Shown one piece after another: positions 1 through 9,600 of a stretch of 64,000 bases of DNA. The stretch lies in NCBI GenBank assembly GCA_041394725.1, contig JAWKHR010000024.1, positions 35,715-99,714 on the forward strand. The letters are read 5' to 3'. The translations under genes and the position numbers were made by a program. The DNA comes from JAWKHR01 sp041394725. GTDB lineage: Bacteria > Acidobacteriota > Vicinamibacteria > Vicinamibacterales > SCN-69-37. Under the pieces are notes generated by a model that saw nothing but the letters and a program-made list of their open reading frames with translations, was not told where the DNA came from and did not search any database. The stretch's first letter is position 1, and each line of letters starts with the position of its first letter.

Positions 1-2433
1 TCCCTTCGGCGGCGTCCGCTCGCCTCCTGGGCGATCGTCCTGACGCTGGCGCTGGGCGTCGGCGCGAACGCGGCCGTGTTCCGCCTGGTCGATGCCATCC
101 TGCTGCATCCGATCCCGGTCGCCGCACCCGATCGTGTCGTCGCAATCTTCCATCCGCGCGGCGACGTCGCCACGGCGGGATACGGACTCGACGAAGGCCT
201 GTCGTACTCGGACTTCCGCACGCTCGAGGCGGACGCCGCGACGTTGTCGAGCGTCGCGGGCTTCATCGACGTCGAGGTCGGCTTCCGGACCGGGACCCGG
301 GTCAGCCAGGTCACGGCCGGCGCCGTGTCCGGCCGCTACTTCTCGCTGCTCGGCCTCGATCCGGCGATCGGCCGGCTGCCCGGACCGGCCGACGATGCGC
401 CGGGGTCGAGGGTCGTCGTGCTGAGCGACGCCTGCTGGGCGCGCGAGTACGACCGATCTCCCGACATCGTCGGCCAGTCGGTCGAGATCGGCGGGACCAC
501 GTTCGTGGTCGTCGGCGTCGCGCCGCGCGGCTTCCGCGGCACGCGCCTCGACAGCCAGCCGTACGTCTGGATTCCGATCACGAGCCTCACGTCGGTGCAT
601 GCCGGAGGCATCTGGTCGGGCGCGCTCGGCACGCGGATGCTGGGCGACCACCCGCTCGGCTGGGTCGGCACCCTGGGGCGGCTCGCCGACGACGCGTCGA
701 GGCCGTCAGCCGAGGCGGAAGTCAGGGCGATGCTGGGCCGCGGGGACGATGCAGCGCCGGCGACGGGCGCCGAGGCCCGGCGCGTCGTCTTCCGGCCGCT
801 GGTCGATGTCGCGGCGGGAGCGGATCGGCGCAGCCTCGTGCGGCTGGTGGCGATCCTGGCCGGCGTGGTCGGGCTGACGCTCGCCATCGCGTGGATGAAC
901 ATCGCCGCGCTCTCGATGGTGTACGCGGGCGACCGCACGCGCGAGTTCTCGCTGCGGTCGGCGCTCGGAGCCGGCCGGGCGCGGCTGGCCGCCGGGGTGT
1001 TCACGGAGCATCTGCTCCTGGCCGCCCTCGGCGGCCTTGCCGCGCTGGCCGTGGGGGCGGGGACGCTGCGGCTCCTCTCGGCGTTCACATTGCCGGGCGG
1101 GGTCAGCCTCGAGCAGGTGGACATGCGGCTGGAGCCCCGCGTGCTCGTCGTCACCGGAGGCCTGACGCTGCTGACGGCGCTCGTCATCGGCGCCGGCCCC
1201 GTGCGCCGCGCGGCGAGCCTGTCGGCGTCGTCGTCCGGCGCGCTGACCGCGCGGGGCGCCGCCGCCGGCCGGACCGGCAGTCACCGCGTGCTGATTGCCG
1301 GGCAGATCGCGTTGACGATGGCGCTGCTCGTGAGCGCCGGCCTGTTCGTGCGCAGCCTGCAGCAGGGCCTGCGCGCGGACCTCGGGTTCAATCCGGCACC
1401 GCTCGGCGCGATCTCGGTGGACCTGCTGCGCTACGGGTACACGGACGTCCGCGCGGCCGAGTACTACGACCGCATGCTCGAGCAGGCGGCCCGGGTGCCC
1501 GGCGTCACGCGCGTGGCGCTGGCGACGCACGTGCCGCTGTCGCCCGTCAGGCAGATTCCGCTGGACACGGACGATGGCCCGTACACGATCGATCGCCCGC
1601 TCGACACCGGCCTGAGCGCGGTGACGGGCCCGTTCTTCGACGTGATGGGGATCCCGCTGATCGCCGGCCGCCGGTTCGCCCGGACGGACGTGCGGGGCGC
1701 GCCGCGCGTGGCGGTCCTGAACGAGACGGCGGCGAGGCAGCTCTTCCCCGGGGCGTCGCCGATCGGCCGCGAGGTGCGCGTCTACGGCAGCCTGTCGTCG
1801 GTGGTGGTCGGCGTGGTGGCGGACGCCAAGTACGGCAGCGTGCGCGATGCCGGCGTGCCGATGCTCTACTGGCACCTGCCGCAGGATCCGCCCGTGGGTG
1901 GCGTCTCGCTGGTGGCGCGGAGCGACCGGCCGATGGCGACGCTCCCGCTGCTGCGCGCGGCGCTTCAGGGGATCGATCCGCACGTCGCGCTCTATGACGT
2001 TCGCCTGGTCGGGGCGCAGGTGGACCGGGCGCTCGCGCCGCAGCGCTTCGGGTCGCTGCTGCTCTCCGCGTTCGCCGCGATTGCGCTCGCGGTGGCGGGG
2101 GTCGGCATCTATGGCGTCGTGTCGTCAACGGTCAGCCAGCGCACGGCGGAGATCGGGATTCGGCTGGCGCTCGGCGCGTCGCCGGCGGCGGTGACGGGGG
2201 CCGTCCTCGGCCGAACGGCCGCCGCGGTCGGCGCCGGCCTGGTCCTGGGTGTCGGGGCGGCCGCGCTGGTGGCGGGCGGGCTCGAGCGATTTCTCTACGG
2301 CGTCACGCCGCTGGATGGGACGTCATTCGCCGGAGCCGTGACGCTCCTGCTGGCGGTCGCCGTCGTCGCGACGATCCGGCCCGCGCGTCGTGCGGCGCTG
2401 ACCGATCCGGTCGTGGCGTTGCGGGGGGAGTGA
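1..2433 (+). CDS. ADOP-type FtsX/MacB-like permease, 5' end cut by window
   Basis: The reading frame is open from the first base. Codons 10-27 encode the hydrophobic helix that normally opens an ADOP permease (ending VGANAAVF), so the GTG at 76 is internal and the true start lies outside the window. Seen in order: N-terminal helix, a MacB-like periplasmic region, a first FtsX cluster near nt 840-1215 with the RSALGAGRARL loop, a helix near nt 1280-1360 (ending LFVRSL), a second periplasmic region, and a C-terminal FtsX cluster at nt 2040-2430 with the EIGIRLALGASP loop. The duplicated MacB/FtsX architecture without an ATPase gene alongside is the hallmark of acidobacterial duplicated orphan permeases. 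The substrate is unknown. An inner-membrane location is inferred. The gene converges on the VOC gene, with 6 bp between the stops. Confidence 0.9.
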   Translation, partial: SLRRRPLASWAIVLTLALGVGANAAVFRLVDAILLHPIPVAAPDRVVAIFHPRGDVATAGYGLDEGLSYSDFRTLEADAATLSSVAGFIDVEVGFRTGTRVSQVTAGAVSGRYFSLLGLDPAIGRLPGPADDAPGSRVVVLSDACWAREYDRSPDIVGQSVEIGGTTFVVVGVAPRGFRGTRLDSQPYVWIPITSLTSVHAGGIWSGALGTRMLGDHPLGWVGTLGRLADDASRPSAEAEVRAMLGRGDDAAPATGAEARRVVFRPLVDVAAGADRRSLVRLVAILAGVVGLTLAIAWMNIAALSMVYAGDRTREFSLRSALGAGRARLAAGVFTEHLLLAALGGLAALAVGAGTLRLLSAFTLPGGVSLEQVDMRLEPRVLVVTGGLTLLTALVIGAGPVRRAASLSASSSGALTARGAAAGRTGSHRVLIAGQIALTMALLVSAGLFVRSLQQGLRADLGFNPAPLGAISVDLLRYGYTDVRAAEYYDRMLEQAARVPGVTRVALATHVPLSPVRQIPLDTDDGPYTIDRPLDTGLSAVTGPFFDVMGIPLIAGRRFARTDVRGAPRVAVLNETAARQLFPGASPIGREVRVYGSLSSVVVGVVADAKYGSVRDAGVPMLYWHLPQDPPVGGVSLVARSDRPMATLPLLRAALQGIDPHVALYDVRLVGAQVDRALAPQRFGSLLLSAFAAIALAVAGVGIYGVVSSTVSQRTAEIGIRLALGASPAAVTGAVLGRTAAAVGAGLVLGVGAAALVAGGLERFLYGVTPLDGTSFAGAVTLLLAVAVVATIRPARRAALTDPVVALRGE

Positions 2434-2439
2434 AGGGGG

Positions 2440-2841
2440 CTACTCGACGGCCCACTGAAGGCAGATGTTGTAGCCGTCCGGGTCGTGAAAGGACAGCTGC
2501 CGCATACCGTAGTCACGAACGACCGGAGGCTGGACCGCGACGCCCTGGTCGAGCAGGTGCGCATACGCCGCGTCGAGGTCACGGCACCCGACGAAGAGCG
2601 AGGTGTCCCCATGGGCCGCGTGGCGACGCCGGTCTGGCTCGGGTGGACGTCGATCGCCTTCGTACATCGTATTGAGCATCACCTGCACCCCGTCTCGCTC
2701 GAGCAGGCACCAGTCACAGTCATCGATCGGCGGCGCGGCACGCACCACACGGAAGCCAAGGACGCGTCGATAGAAGTCCAGGGCCGCCGTCATGTCGAAC
2801 ACCTCGAGGAGCGGACAGAGCCCGTCGAAACGGATTGTCAT
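2440..2841 (-). CDS. VOC superfamily protein (glyoxalase/bleomycin-resistance fold)
   Basis: A 133-residue protein of the vicinal oxygen chelate fold. Two beta-alpha-beta-beta-beta units are recognisable. The first contains DFYRRVLGFRVV near residues 23-34. The second contains FVGCRDLDAAYAHLLDQG near residues 83-100, followed by FHDPDGYNICL close to the end, the usual closing strand of glyoxalase-like proteins. The substrate cannot be read from the sequence; relatives include lyases, dioxygenases and antibiotic-binding proteins. The start lies 10 bp downstream of the stop of the ADOP gene on the same strand, so the two may be co-transcribed behind the PadR gene. Confidence 0.8.
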   Translation of the reverse strand: MTIRFDGLCPLLEVFDMTAALDFYRRVLGFRVVRAAPPIDDCDWCLLERDGVQVMLNTMYEGDRRPPEPDRRRHAAHGDTSLFVGCRDLDAAYAHLLDQGVAVQPPVVRDYGMRQLSFHDPDGYNICLQWAVE

Positions 2842-2851
2842 CGGAATGCGC

Positions 2852-5557
2852 CTACTCCTGCCGGAGTGCCTGAGTGGGCGCGATCCGCGACGCCCGGCGC
2901 GCCGGCACGTACGTCGCCAGCATCGTCACCAGACACATCGAGGGCACCACGACGAGGTAGGCGACCAGGTCCACGCCGCCCGCGTGAAACAGCATGGCGT
3001 TCATCAGCTGCTCGACGCCGAATCCCAGCGCGAGGCCAATCAGCGTCCCCAGACCGACGAGGGCGAGGCCCCGGCCCATGACCAGGCGGAGCACGTCCCC
3101 GACCACGGCGCCGAGCGCGATGCGGATCCCGATCTCCCGGGTCCGCCGGCTCGCCGAGTACGCGACCAGGCCGTACAGGCCGGCCACGGCCAGCACCAGG
3201 CCGCCCCCGCCCATCGTGCCGACCAGCCGGACCGCGACCCCCGGCCCGTCAACGGTCGAGTAGCGCATCAGGTCGTCGTAGGAACGGGCCTGGAGCATGG
3301 GCATGTTGGGATCGAGCGCGTGCACGATCTCCCTGACCGCCGGCATCAGCGCGATCGGATCCGCCATCGACGCGCGGGCCCTGACCATCAGTACCAGCCT
3401 CGAGACCTGGCGCTGCGTGCGCGGCATGTACAGGAAGGGCGTGCCGCCAGGGTCGCCATCGCGATACTTGATCGTCCTTGCGACGCCGACGATTTCGACG
3501 GGGGTGGCGCTGGCGTCGTCGAGCCGGACGCGCCGTCCGACGGCGTCGCCGTCCGGCCAGTACCGGCGTGCAAGCGCCTCGTTGATCACGGCCACGCGTG
3601 GAGCGTCGGCGGTATCCGAGGCCAGGAAGCCCCGCCCCCGAACGACCGGAATGCCCAGCGTCTCGAAGTAGTCCTCGCCGATCGTGTCCATCGACACATC
3701 GAAGGTCTCGCGATTCCGGGGCATTTCGAGGCCGTCCGGCACGAACGCCACGCGCTCGAAGTCCTCGAGACCCAGCGGTGGATTCTGCGTGAGCGTCACG
3801 CGCTGGACGCCCGGCACGCCGCGTACCCGCTCCGCGAGGCGCGTGTAGAACTGCTCCGTGTGATCCGCATCGTACTGGAGGAGCCGCGGATCGAAGCTCG
3901 CCAGCAGCAGGTGATCCGTGGGAAACCCCGTGCCCTGGAGAAAGGCCCGGTGAAACCCGCGGAACATCAGGAACGACGCCGTCAGCAGCATGAGCGACAT
4001 CGCGACCTGTGCCACGACGAGGGCACTGCGTCCCCACAGGCGCCGCTGACCGGGCTCGTCGACGTCGGCCGACTTGAGACCGGTCACGACGTCGGCCCGG
4101 CTGCTCTGCAGCGCGGGCGCCAGCCCACAGACGAGCGCGCTCCCCAGGGCCAGCACCAGGCTGGCCGTGAGCATGCGTCCGTCCATGCGAAACGGAATCT
4201 CGACGGGCAGTTCGCTCGGAATGCTGAACCGGCGCAACAGCGTGATGCCGCCGTAGCCGACGGCGAGGCCACCGAGCCCCCCGGCGCACCCGAGGATCAG
4301 GCTCTCGGTCAGCAGCAGGCGGATCAACCGGAAGCGTCCCGCGCCCAGCGCCAGACGGACGGCAATCTCCCGCCTCCGGGTGCGGGCCCGGCTGAGGAGC
4401 AGCCCGGCGACGTTCGTGCAGGCGACGAGCAGCACGACGATCCCCAGGACCGAGAAGATCACGGCGAACTTCCACTCGACCGCGTCGCCCTGCGTCCGCA
4501 TCTCGATGCGCGTTCGAACGGCCGCGCCGCGGTCCGCGGTCTCCTCGGGGTAGTCGCGCTCGAAGCGCGTGGCCAGCGCGGCCAGCTCACTCCGCGCACT
4601 CGCGAGCGAGACGCCGGATTTCAGCCGCGCCTTGACGCTGACCTCGCGGTCGTCACGGTCCCGGAAGAAGTCCTTCCGCGGATTGGTCGAGAACGCGTCG
4701 GCCATGGCCAACGGCACATAGACGTCCGGCCGGGAGAAGAGCAGCATCCCGGTGAACGCCTCGGGCGCGACGCCGATCACGGTGAACGCCCGGCCGTTCA
4801 ATCGAATGGTCCGCCCGACCACCGACGGATCGCCGTCGAACTCATGCCGCCAGAAGTCCGGACCCAGCACGGCGACCGCATCGCGCCCGCGCACGGCGTC
4901 CTCGTCGTCGCGAAAGGCCCGTCCGAGGGTCGGCTCCACGTCGAGGGCGCGGAAATAGTTGCCGGACACCATCATGGCGGTCCTGACCCGGGCCGGCATG
5001 CCGACGTCGGGGCTGAACCCGACGGCCACCAGCGCGGTGCTGGCCAGCACGTCGTCGTAGCTGGTGGTGTTCGCGCGGATGTCGAGGTATTCGCGGTGCG
5101 AGAAGAGATCGAAGCGATTCTCGCGCGAGGTGCCGACGAGGGTCACGACGTTGCCCGGATGGGGTACCGGGTAGGGCCGGAACACCAGGGCGTCGGCCAT
5201 GCTGAACGGCGTCACCGTCATGCCGATGCCGAGGGCCAGCGTCATGACGACGAACAGCGTCAGGCCGGGCGTGCGGCGCAGGCTCCGCAGTGCATAGTGC
5301 GCGTCGTCGACGAAGTCGGTCAGCCAATGCACGCGCCGGGCGTCCCGGATCGCCTCCTTCTGCTGCTCGAGTCCTTCCATCGCGCGAAGGGCCGCCTGGC
5401 GCGCCGCGCCCGGAGACAGCCCGTTCGCGATGCCTTCCTCGATCTTGTGATGCAGGTGGAATTCGAGTTCCTCGTCCAGCTCACGCTCGACCTGGCCGAA
5501 CCGCAGGATCGACCGGAGCCGCAGGCGCGCCGTGGACCACCATCGCCTGATGCGCAT
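2852..5557 (-). CDS. ADOP-type FtsX/MacB-like permease
   Basis: A 901-residue permease. An N-terminal cytoplasmic helical segment (residues about 1-85, with LDEELEFHLHHKIEEG) precedes the first membrane helix (LALGIGMTV). A MacB-like periplasmic domain follows, with typical phrases such as SGNYFRALDVEPTLGRAF and RLNGRAFTVIGVAPE. Then come a three-helix FtsX unit (AVRLALGAGRFRLIRLL), a second periplasmic domain, and a C-terminal FtsX unit (EIGIRIALGAVVGDVL). No ATP-binding subunit gene is adjacent. The ATG lies 9 bp after the stop of the PadR gene, so the two form an operon. By family knowledge these permeases are abundant in Acidobacteriota and their substrates are unknown. Confidence 0.92.
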   Translation of the reverse strand: MRIRRWWSTARLRLRSILRFGQVERELDEELEFHLHHKIEEGIANGLSPGAARQAALRAMEGLEQQKEAIRDARRVHWLTDFVDDAHYALRSLRRTPGLTLFVVMTLALGIGMTVTPFSMADALVFRPYPVPHPGNVVTLVGTSRENRFDLFSHREYLDIRANTTSYDDVLASTALVAVGFSPDVGMPARVRTAMMVSGNYFRALDVEPTLGRAFRDDEDAVRGRDAVAVLGPDFWRHEFDGDPSVVGRTIRLNGRAFTVIGVAPEAFTGMLLFSRPDVYVPLAMADAFSTNPRKDFFRDRDDREVSVKARLKSGVSLASARSELAALATRFERDYPEETADRGAAVRTRIEMRTQGDAVEWKFAVIFSVLGIVVLLVACTNVAGLLLSRARTRRREIAVRLALGAGRFRLIRLLLTESLILGCAGGLGGLAVGYGGITLLRRFSIPSELPVEIPFRMDGRMLTASLVLALGSALVCGLAPALQSSRADVVTGLKSADVDEPGQRRLWGRSALVVAQVAMSLMLLTASFLMFRGFHRAFLQGTGFPTDHLLLASFDPRLLQYDADHTEQFYTRLAERVRGVPGVQRVTLTQNPPLGLEDFERVAFVPDGLEMPRNRETFDVSMDTIGEDYFETLGIPVVRGRGFLASDTADAPRVAVINEALARRYWPDGDAVGRRVRLDDASATPVEIVGVARTIKYRDGDPGGTPFLYMPRTQRQVSRLVLMVRARASMADPIALMPAVREIVHALDPNMPMLQARSYDDLMRYSTVDGPGVAVRLVGTMGGGGLVLAVAGLYGLVAYSASRRTREIGIRIALGAVVGDVLRLVMGRGLALVGLGTLIGLALGFGVEQLMNAMLFHAGGVDLVAYLVVVPSMCLVTMLATYVPARRASRIAPTQALRQE

Positions 5558-5566
5558 GACGGGGCC

Positions 5567-5902
5567 TCAGATCTCCGACAGCTGGACGACGTGTGAGATC
5601 GCGTTCGAGAGCCGCCGCCAGTTGGCCGCCTCGAGCTCGAGCCGCTTCCGGCCCGGGCGCGTCAGCGCGTAGAACTTCGCGCGCCGGTTGTTCTCAGTCT
5701 GCTTCCACTCGGCCGAGATCCAGCCTTCCTGTTCGAGCTTGTGCAGCGCCGGGTAGAGCGAGCCCTCGCTCACCTGCAGGACGTCGCCGGAGATGGATCG
5801 CAGGCGCAGGCTGATGGCCCAGCCGTGCATCGGCTCCAGCGCGAGGATTTTCAGCAGGAGCAGATCGAGCGTGCCTTGAACGAGGTCGTTGGGTCTGCTC
5901 AC
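5567..5902 (-). CDS. PadR-family transcriptional regulator of the adjacent ADOP gene
   Basis: A winged-helix regulator of 111 residues. Typical PadR features are the opening LVQGTLDLLLLKILALEPMH, the recognition-helix and wing region VSEGSLYPALHKLEQEGWI, and NNRRAKFYALTRPGRKRLE. An upstream ATG-like start at 5947 would put the promoter and its palindrome inside the gene. I therefore chose the GTG at 5902, whose product begins VSRPNDLVQ as in other ADOP-linked PadR proteins. A TTGCTT/TATTCT promoter overlapped by a 30-bp imperfect palindrome sits 9-45 bp upstream, which suggests autorepression. The gene is followed after 9 bp by the permease it presumably controls. Confidence 0.9.
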   Translation of the reverse strand: MSRPNDLVQGTLDLLLLKILALEPMHGWAISLRLRSISGDVLQVSEGSLYPALHKLEQEGWISAEWKQTENNRRAKFYALTRPGRKRLELEAANWRRLSNAISHVVQLSEI

Positions 5903-5910
5903 ATCGGTTT

Positions 5911-5947
5911 CCGAGAGGAGAATACATCGTCTTCTCTCGGTAAGCAA
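5911..5947 (-). promoter_or_regulatory. Promoter with overlapping palindromic operator for PadR-ADOP
   Basis: Read on the minus strand, TTGCTT (5947-5942) and TATTCT (5924-5919) are separated by exactly 17 bp. A 30-bp imperfect palindrome at 5911-5940, with outer arms CCGAGAG/CTCTCGG and 11 of 15 positions per half-site matching, covers the spacer and the -10 hexamer. A repressor bound there would exclude RNA polymerase. Binding by the PadR protein is inferred from position only. Confidence 0.6.
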
Positions 5948-5969
5948 GGGGAACCGGCCTCGCGGCGGG

Positions 5970-6308
5970 CTACCGGTCGTCGTGGGGGCCGCCGAAGTGC
6001 GTCGTCACGACGCCCAGCGCCACCTCGGGCACGAGGTTGGTGCAGGCCGAGACGCTTTCGGTCAGCGCGGCGCCGGTCGCCGAGAGGGCCGCGCGGGCGG
6101 TCGCCGGGGACTCGAAGTACGCGTAGGTGGCAGCGATGATCGCGCCGTCACCGGGCCGCGGTCCGAGCACGAACTCGTCGGACTCGAGCCTGAGCAGGCC
6201 CAGCGGTTCGAGCAGCGCGCGGGCGGTCTGCAGGTGCTCGGCCCGATAGCGCGCATGGTCGAAGACGGCGCCTTCCTTCCAGCGGTAGATGCCAATCGCA
6301 CGGACCAT
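5970..6308 (-). CDS. EthD-like / dimeric alpha-beta barrel protein
   Basis: A 112-residue protein whose first half, IGIYRWKEGAVFDHARYRAEH followed by a helix and LGLLRLESDEFVL, resembles the EthD/ferredoxin-like barrel family: a short strand, a long helix containing the YRAEH segment, and then two strands. The second half includes IIAATYAYFESPATARAAL, as in proteins of this family that score a second strand-helix pair. These proteins often form dimers that act in degradation pathways or have no known role. No catalytic assignment is possible. It lies upstream of the PadR gene on the same strand, with the PadR promoter in between, so it is probably a separate unit. Confidence 0.55.
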   Translation of the reverse strand: MVRAIGIYRWKEGAVFDHARYRAEHLQTARALLEPLGLLRLESDEFVLGPRPGDGAIIAATYAYFESPATARAALSATGAALTESVSACTNLVPEVALGVVTTHFGGPHDDR

Positions 6309-6456
6309 CGTCGAAGCTCCGGGGCGGGCGGGCGATAGTCGACGATACGAGCGTCGCGCGGAAGGGTTCAGTGGAGCGGCTCCGCACCGCAGCCACGCCG
6401 AGCCACGCGTTCCGGCGCCGCCCCTGTCAGAACCGGCCGGGACCGGGAGGCCGCGG

Positions 6457-6486
6457 TTCCCAGCCGGCCGCCGAAGGCGCTATGAT
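6457..6486 (+). promoter_or_regulatory. Putative promoter of tRNA-Ser
   Basis: TTCCCA at 6457-6462 and TATGAT at 6481-6486 are spaced by 18 bp. The -10 hexamer ends 17 bp before the mature tRNA 5' end, a usual distance for a bacterial tRNA promoter with a short leader. Confidence 0.5.
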
Positions 6487-6503
6487 GTAGGGTCCTCCCG
6501 AGC

Positions 6504-6594
6504 GGAGAGGTACCGAAGTGGTCATAACGGGGGCGCCTCGAAAGCGTCTTGTCGGGAAACCGGCACGTGGGTTCGAATCCCACCCTCTCCGCCA
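6504..6594 (+). tRNA. tRNA-Ser(CGA), CCA encoded
   Basis: The acceptor stem GGAGAGG (6504-6510) pairs with CCTCTCC (6584-6590), followed by discriminator G and an encoded CCA (6592-6594). The anticodon stem GGCGC/GCGTC (6532-6536/6544-6548) encloses the loop CTCGAAA with anticodon CGA at 6539-6541, which reads UCG codons. A long variable arm (GTCGG...CCGGC) and the T-arm GTGGG-TTCGAAT-CCCAC identify it as a class II serine tRNA. A 6-bp hairpin (GCTCGC-TCC-GCGAGC, 6607-6621) follows and may end transcription. The tRNA converges on the NRPS operon, whose last stop codon lies 78 bp downstream. Confidence 0.97.
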
Positions 6595-6671
6595 ACCTTC
6601 GCTCCCGCTCGCTCCGCGAGCAGCTCCGGTTGGCAGGCCAACGCGCTTCCGCGAGCGCGTCCACGGCCCGC

Positions 6672-9600
6672 CTAACGGGCCGGCTCCCGCTCCGATGCCT
6701 CGATATCGCGTTCGAGGAGGTCGGCCACCAGCTCCGCGCCCGGATCGGCGAGCAGGCCGAAGTGCGACGTTGGCACCACGTGTTCGACGACGCCCCGGCG
6801 CGCGACGCGGCGCCACGCGTCGTGCGGACCGCTGGGCCAGGGGCCGAAGATCGGCCGAACGCCCGGTACGAACAGCGTGACCTGTCCATCGAAGGGCCTG
6901 AACGCATGCTCGCGAATGCGCTTGAAGTGGAACTCCAGCATCGGCACCGAGTAGTCCGGGAACCGCCACATGCCGAGCTCGTCCCGGATGTCGACCGCGG
7001 TGCGCCCACCTGACGCGCCCCGGGGCCGCAGGACAGGGAGTCGTCGCCGCAGATAGGCCCTCCCGCGTTTGAACAGGTCCCGCCAGCCGCTCTCCAGCGC
7101 GTCGGTGCGCAGCCAGGCAGGCAGGTGCCGCAGGAACGTGGGAATCGCCGCCACGCCACGCGGCGAGCTGGTCCCCGGCCGCAGATCGTAGTCGAGCACC
7201 GCGAGCATCCCCACCTGGTGGCCCGCCTCTTGCAGCTGACGCGCCATCTCGTGCGCCAGCGGCGCGGCGTTGCAGAAGCCGCCGAGGTGGTACGGGCCAT
7301 CCTTCCGGATGGCGCGCAGTTCGCGGACGTACCGCGCGGCAATCGCCTCGAGTGAATCTCGCTCGGCCTCGGGCCAGCGCGTCCAGTCCGACGCGAAACC
7401 GTACACGGGCCGGTGCCGGCCGAGGTGCCGGCTGATCTCCATGTACTGATACACCTCGCCGCCGACACCGTGGACCCAGAAGAACGGCGCGCCCTCGCCA
7501 CCCGGCTCGATCCGGACCACCGCGGACCCCTCGTCCGCGGCCTCGGACGGGTTCCCGCTGCGTAACTCGTCCAGGTAGCCGGCCAGGGCTCCGAGCGTCG
7601 AGTGTCCGAACAGCGCCCCGATCGGCACCTCGACGTCGAACGCCTCGTGCATCAGATGCAGGAGGCGCATCGCGAGCAGCGAGTGTCCGCCAAGGAGGAA
7701 GAAGTCGTCGCCGGCCGCGATGTGCTCGATGCCGAGGACCTCCCGCCACAGGGCCGCCAGCTGCGTTTCGGTCGGCGTCAACGGCACGGCGCTCAACGCC
7801 GGCTGCGACGCGGGCAGCGTCGGCGCCGGCAGCGCCCTGCGATCGACCTTGCCGTTCGGCGTGAGGGGCCAGGCCTGCATCGGCACGACGACCGAGGGCA
7901 CCATGTACTCAGGCAGCCGCTGCCGCAGACCGTCCCGCAACTGGGCGGGCAGGCGCCGCCGCATCTCCGCCTCGATCGGCTGGTTCGCGAGCGGCGCGGC
8001 GACAGGTGAGTCGCCCACGGCCGGGCCAGGTGCTGCCGGCGCCGGCACCGCAGGGTGCCAGTACACCACGTCGACCGTGTCCGGCCTGCCGGACGCGCTC
8101 CACGAGACGCGGGCGTCCCAGCCGTGGGCCTCCGCGATCGCGCGGAGATCTTCCGGATCGAGCGCCTCGCGTTCGGCGGCCTCGATCGCCGGCCGCAGGT
8201 CCGACAGCCGCTGGCCCCCGGCCGCCGCCTCGAGCGCTTCCGCGAGCCGGACCGCGCCGGCGACGCGCGCGTTTGGCACGTCCCGCACGGCCAGCGAGCC
8301 GGGCGCTCCACGCATCGCGGCTTCGATCCGCGCCCGATCCGTGCCATCGCCGCTCCAGGACAGGACCTCCGCCGGTGGCGACGGGGCGACGGCTCCCCCG
8401 ACCTGGAGCCAGACGTCGTATCGGAACCGCGTCATCTCGTTCGCGTACCGGCCTCGCCGGACCTCCATGCGGACACTCGTCAGCCTGGAGTGCCGCGAGG
8501 CGAGCCGCTGGAAGAACGCCGGTGCGACGACGAGTTCCCGTTCCTCGTCCACGGACTGCCGCAGGCGATCTCCCAGCTCGCGCGCCCTCGCATCGGCCGG
8601 CGCGGCGGCCGTCACCACGAGGGCGTGGAAGGCGGCGAGCAGGGGCAGGCTGCGCACGTCGCCCACGAAGACCCGTCCACCGTCCGCGACCGCCTCGATC
8701 GCCTGGTCGAGCACGCGTTCGAAGTACTCCAGGCTCGGGAAGTACTGGCAGACGGAGTTGATGACCACGGTATCGAACGACCGTGGCTCGCCACCCGAAC
8801 CCTGGTGCGCGAGGCGCTGCTCGACCCGGGCGCCGGCGGGCAGGCTCTCCCGGAGTCCCGCGACGGCGGCCTCGGCGCCGTCGGTCCCGAGGTAGACGTC
8901 GCAGCCAGGCGCGAGGCGGTGCAGCAGCAGGCCCGTCCCGCACCCGATCTCCCAGACGCGCCTCGGGGCCAGGGCGACGAGGCGGGCCACGGTCGCGTCC
9001 ACCCAGTCGCGCATTTCCTCCGCCGGCAGTGCCTCGCGCGAGAAGCTGCTCGTCCAGCCCGCGGTATCGAATGTCCGGTCGTCGCCCGAGGAATCGGCGT
9101 AGGCGCGCGACCACAGTGACGCCCAGCCCGCGACCTGGGCCTCCTCTTCGGCCGCGTCGCTGGAGCCGCGCTCCACCAGCACGTAGGCGATGAGGCGCTT
9201 GTCGCCCGCCGAATCCGGTCGCGCGACGACCACGGCGTCGCGCACACGCGGGTGATCGGCGAGGGCGCGTTCGATTTCGCCGGCCTCGATCCGGAACCCG
9301 CGCACCTTCAGCTGGTGATCGGCCCGCCCGAGGAATTCGATCATGCCGTCGGAGGTCCACCGCGCGATGTCGCCGGTGGCATACATCCGGGCGCGGGGAT
9401 CTGCCACGTGGGGGACGAAGCGTTCGGACGTCAGCGCCGCGTTGCCGTGGTAGCCGCGCGCCAGACCGTCACCGGCGATGAACAGGTCGCCGGCAACGCC
9501 GGGCGGCACGATCTGCCGGTCGCGGTCGAGGATGACGACCTCGGTGTTGGCGATGGTCGGCCGACGGTCACGCGCGCCGGGTTGGTGATGCGCGCGCACG

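Noticed and set aside
2792..5596. 934-codon plus-strand frame
   Set aside because: Antisense shadow of the ADOP permease; no motif.
6368..7749. Two long minus-strand frames across the tRNA-Ser gene containing strings like GWDSNPR and VGFEPTCRFP
   Set aside because: These strings are the well-known translation of a serine tRNA read in reverse. The rest of the frames are shadows of the NRPS gene.
9431..9554. Tail of the first NRPS frame after residue 805 as a natural C-terminus
   Set aside because: The continuing A-domain motifs appear in the next frame; the tail is Ser/Thr/Arg-rich nonsense.
9545..9565. Programmed ribosomal frameshifting in the NRPS gene
   Set aside because: No slippery heptamer or clear downstream structure is evident; a missing base is simpler.
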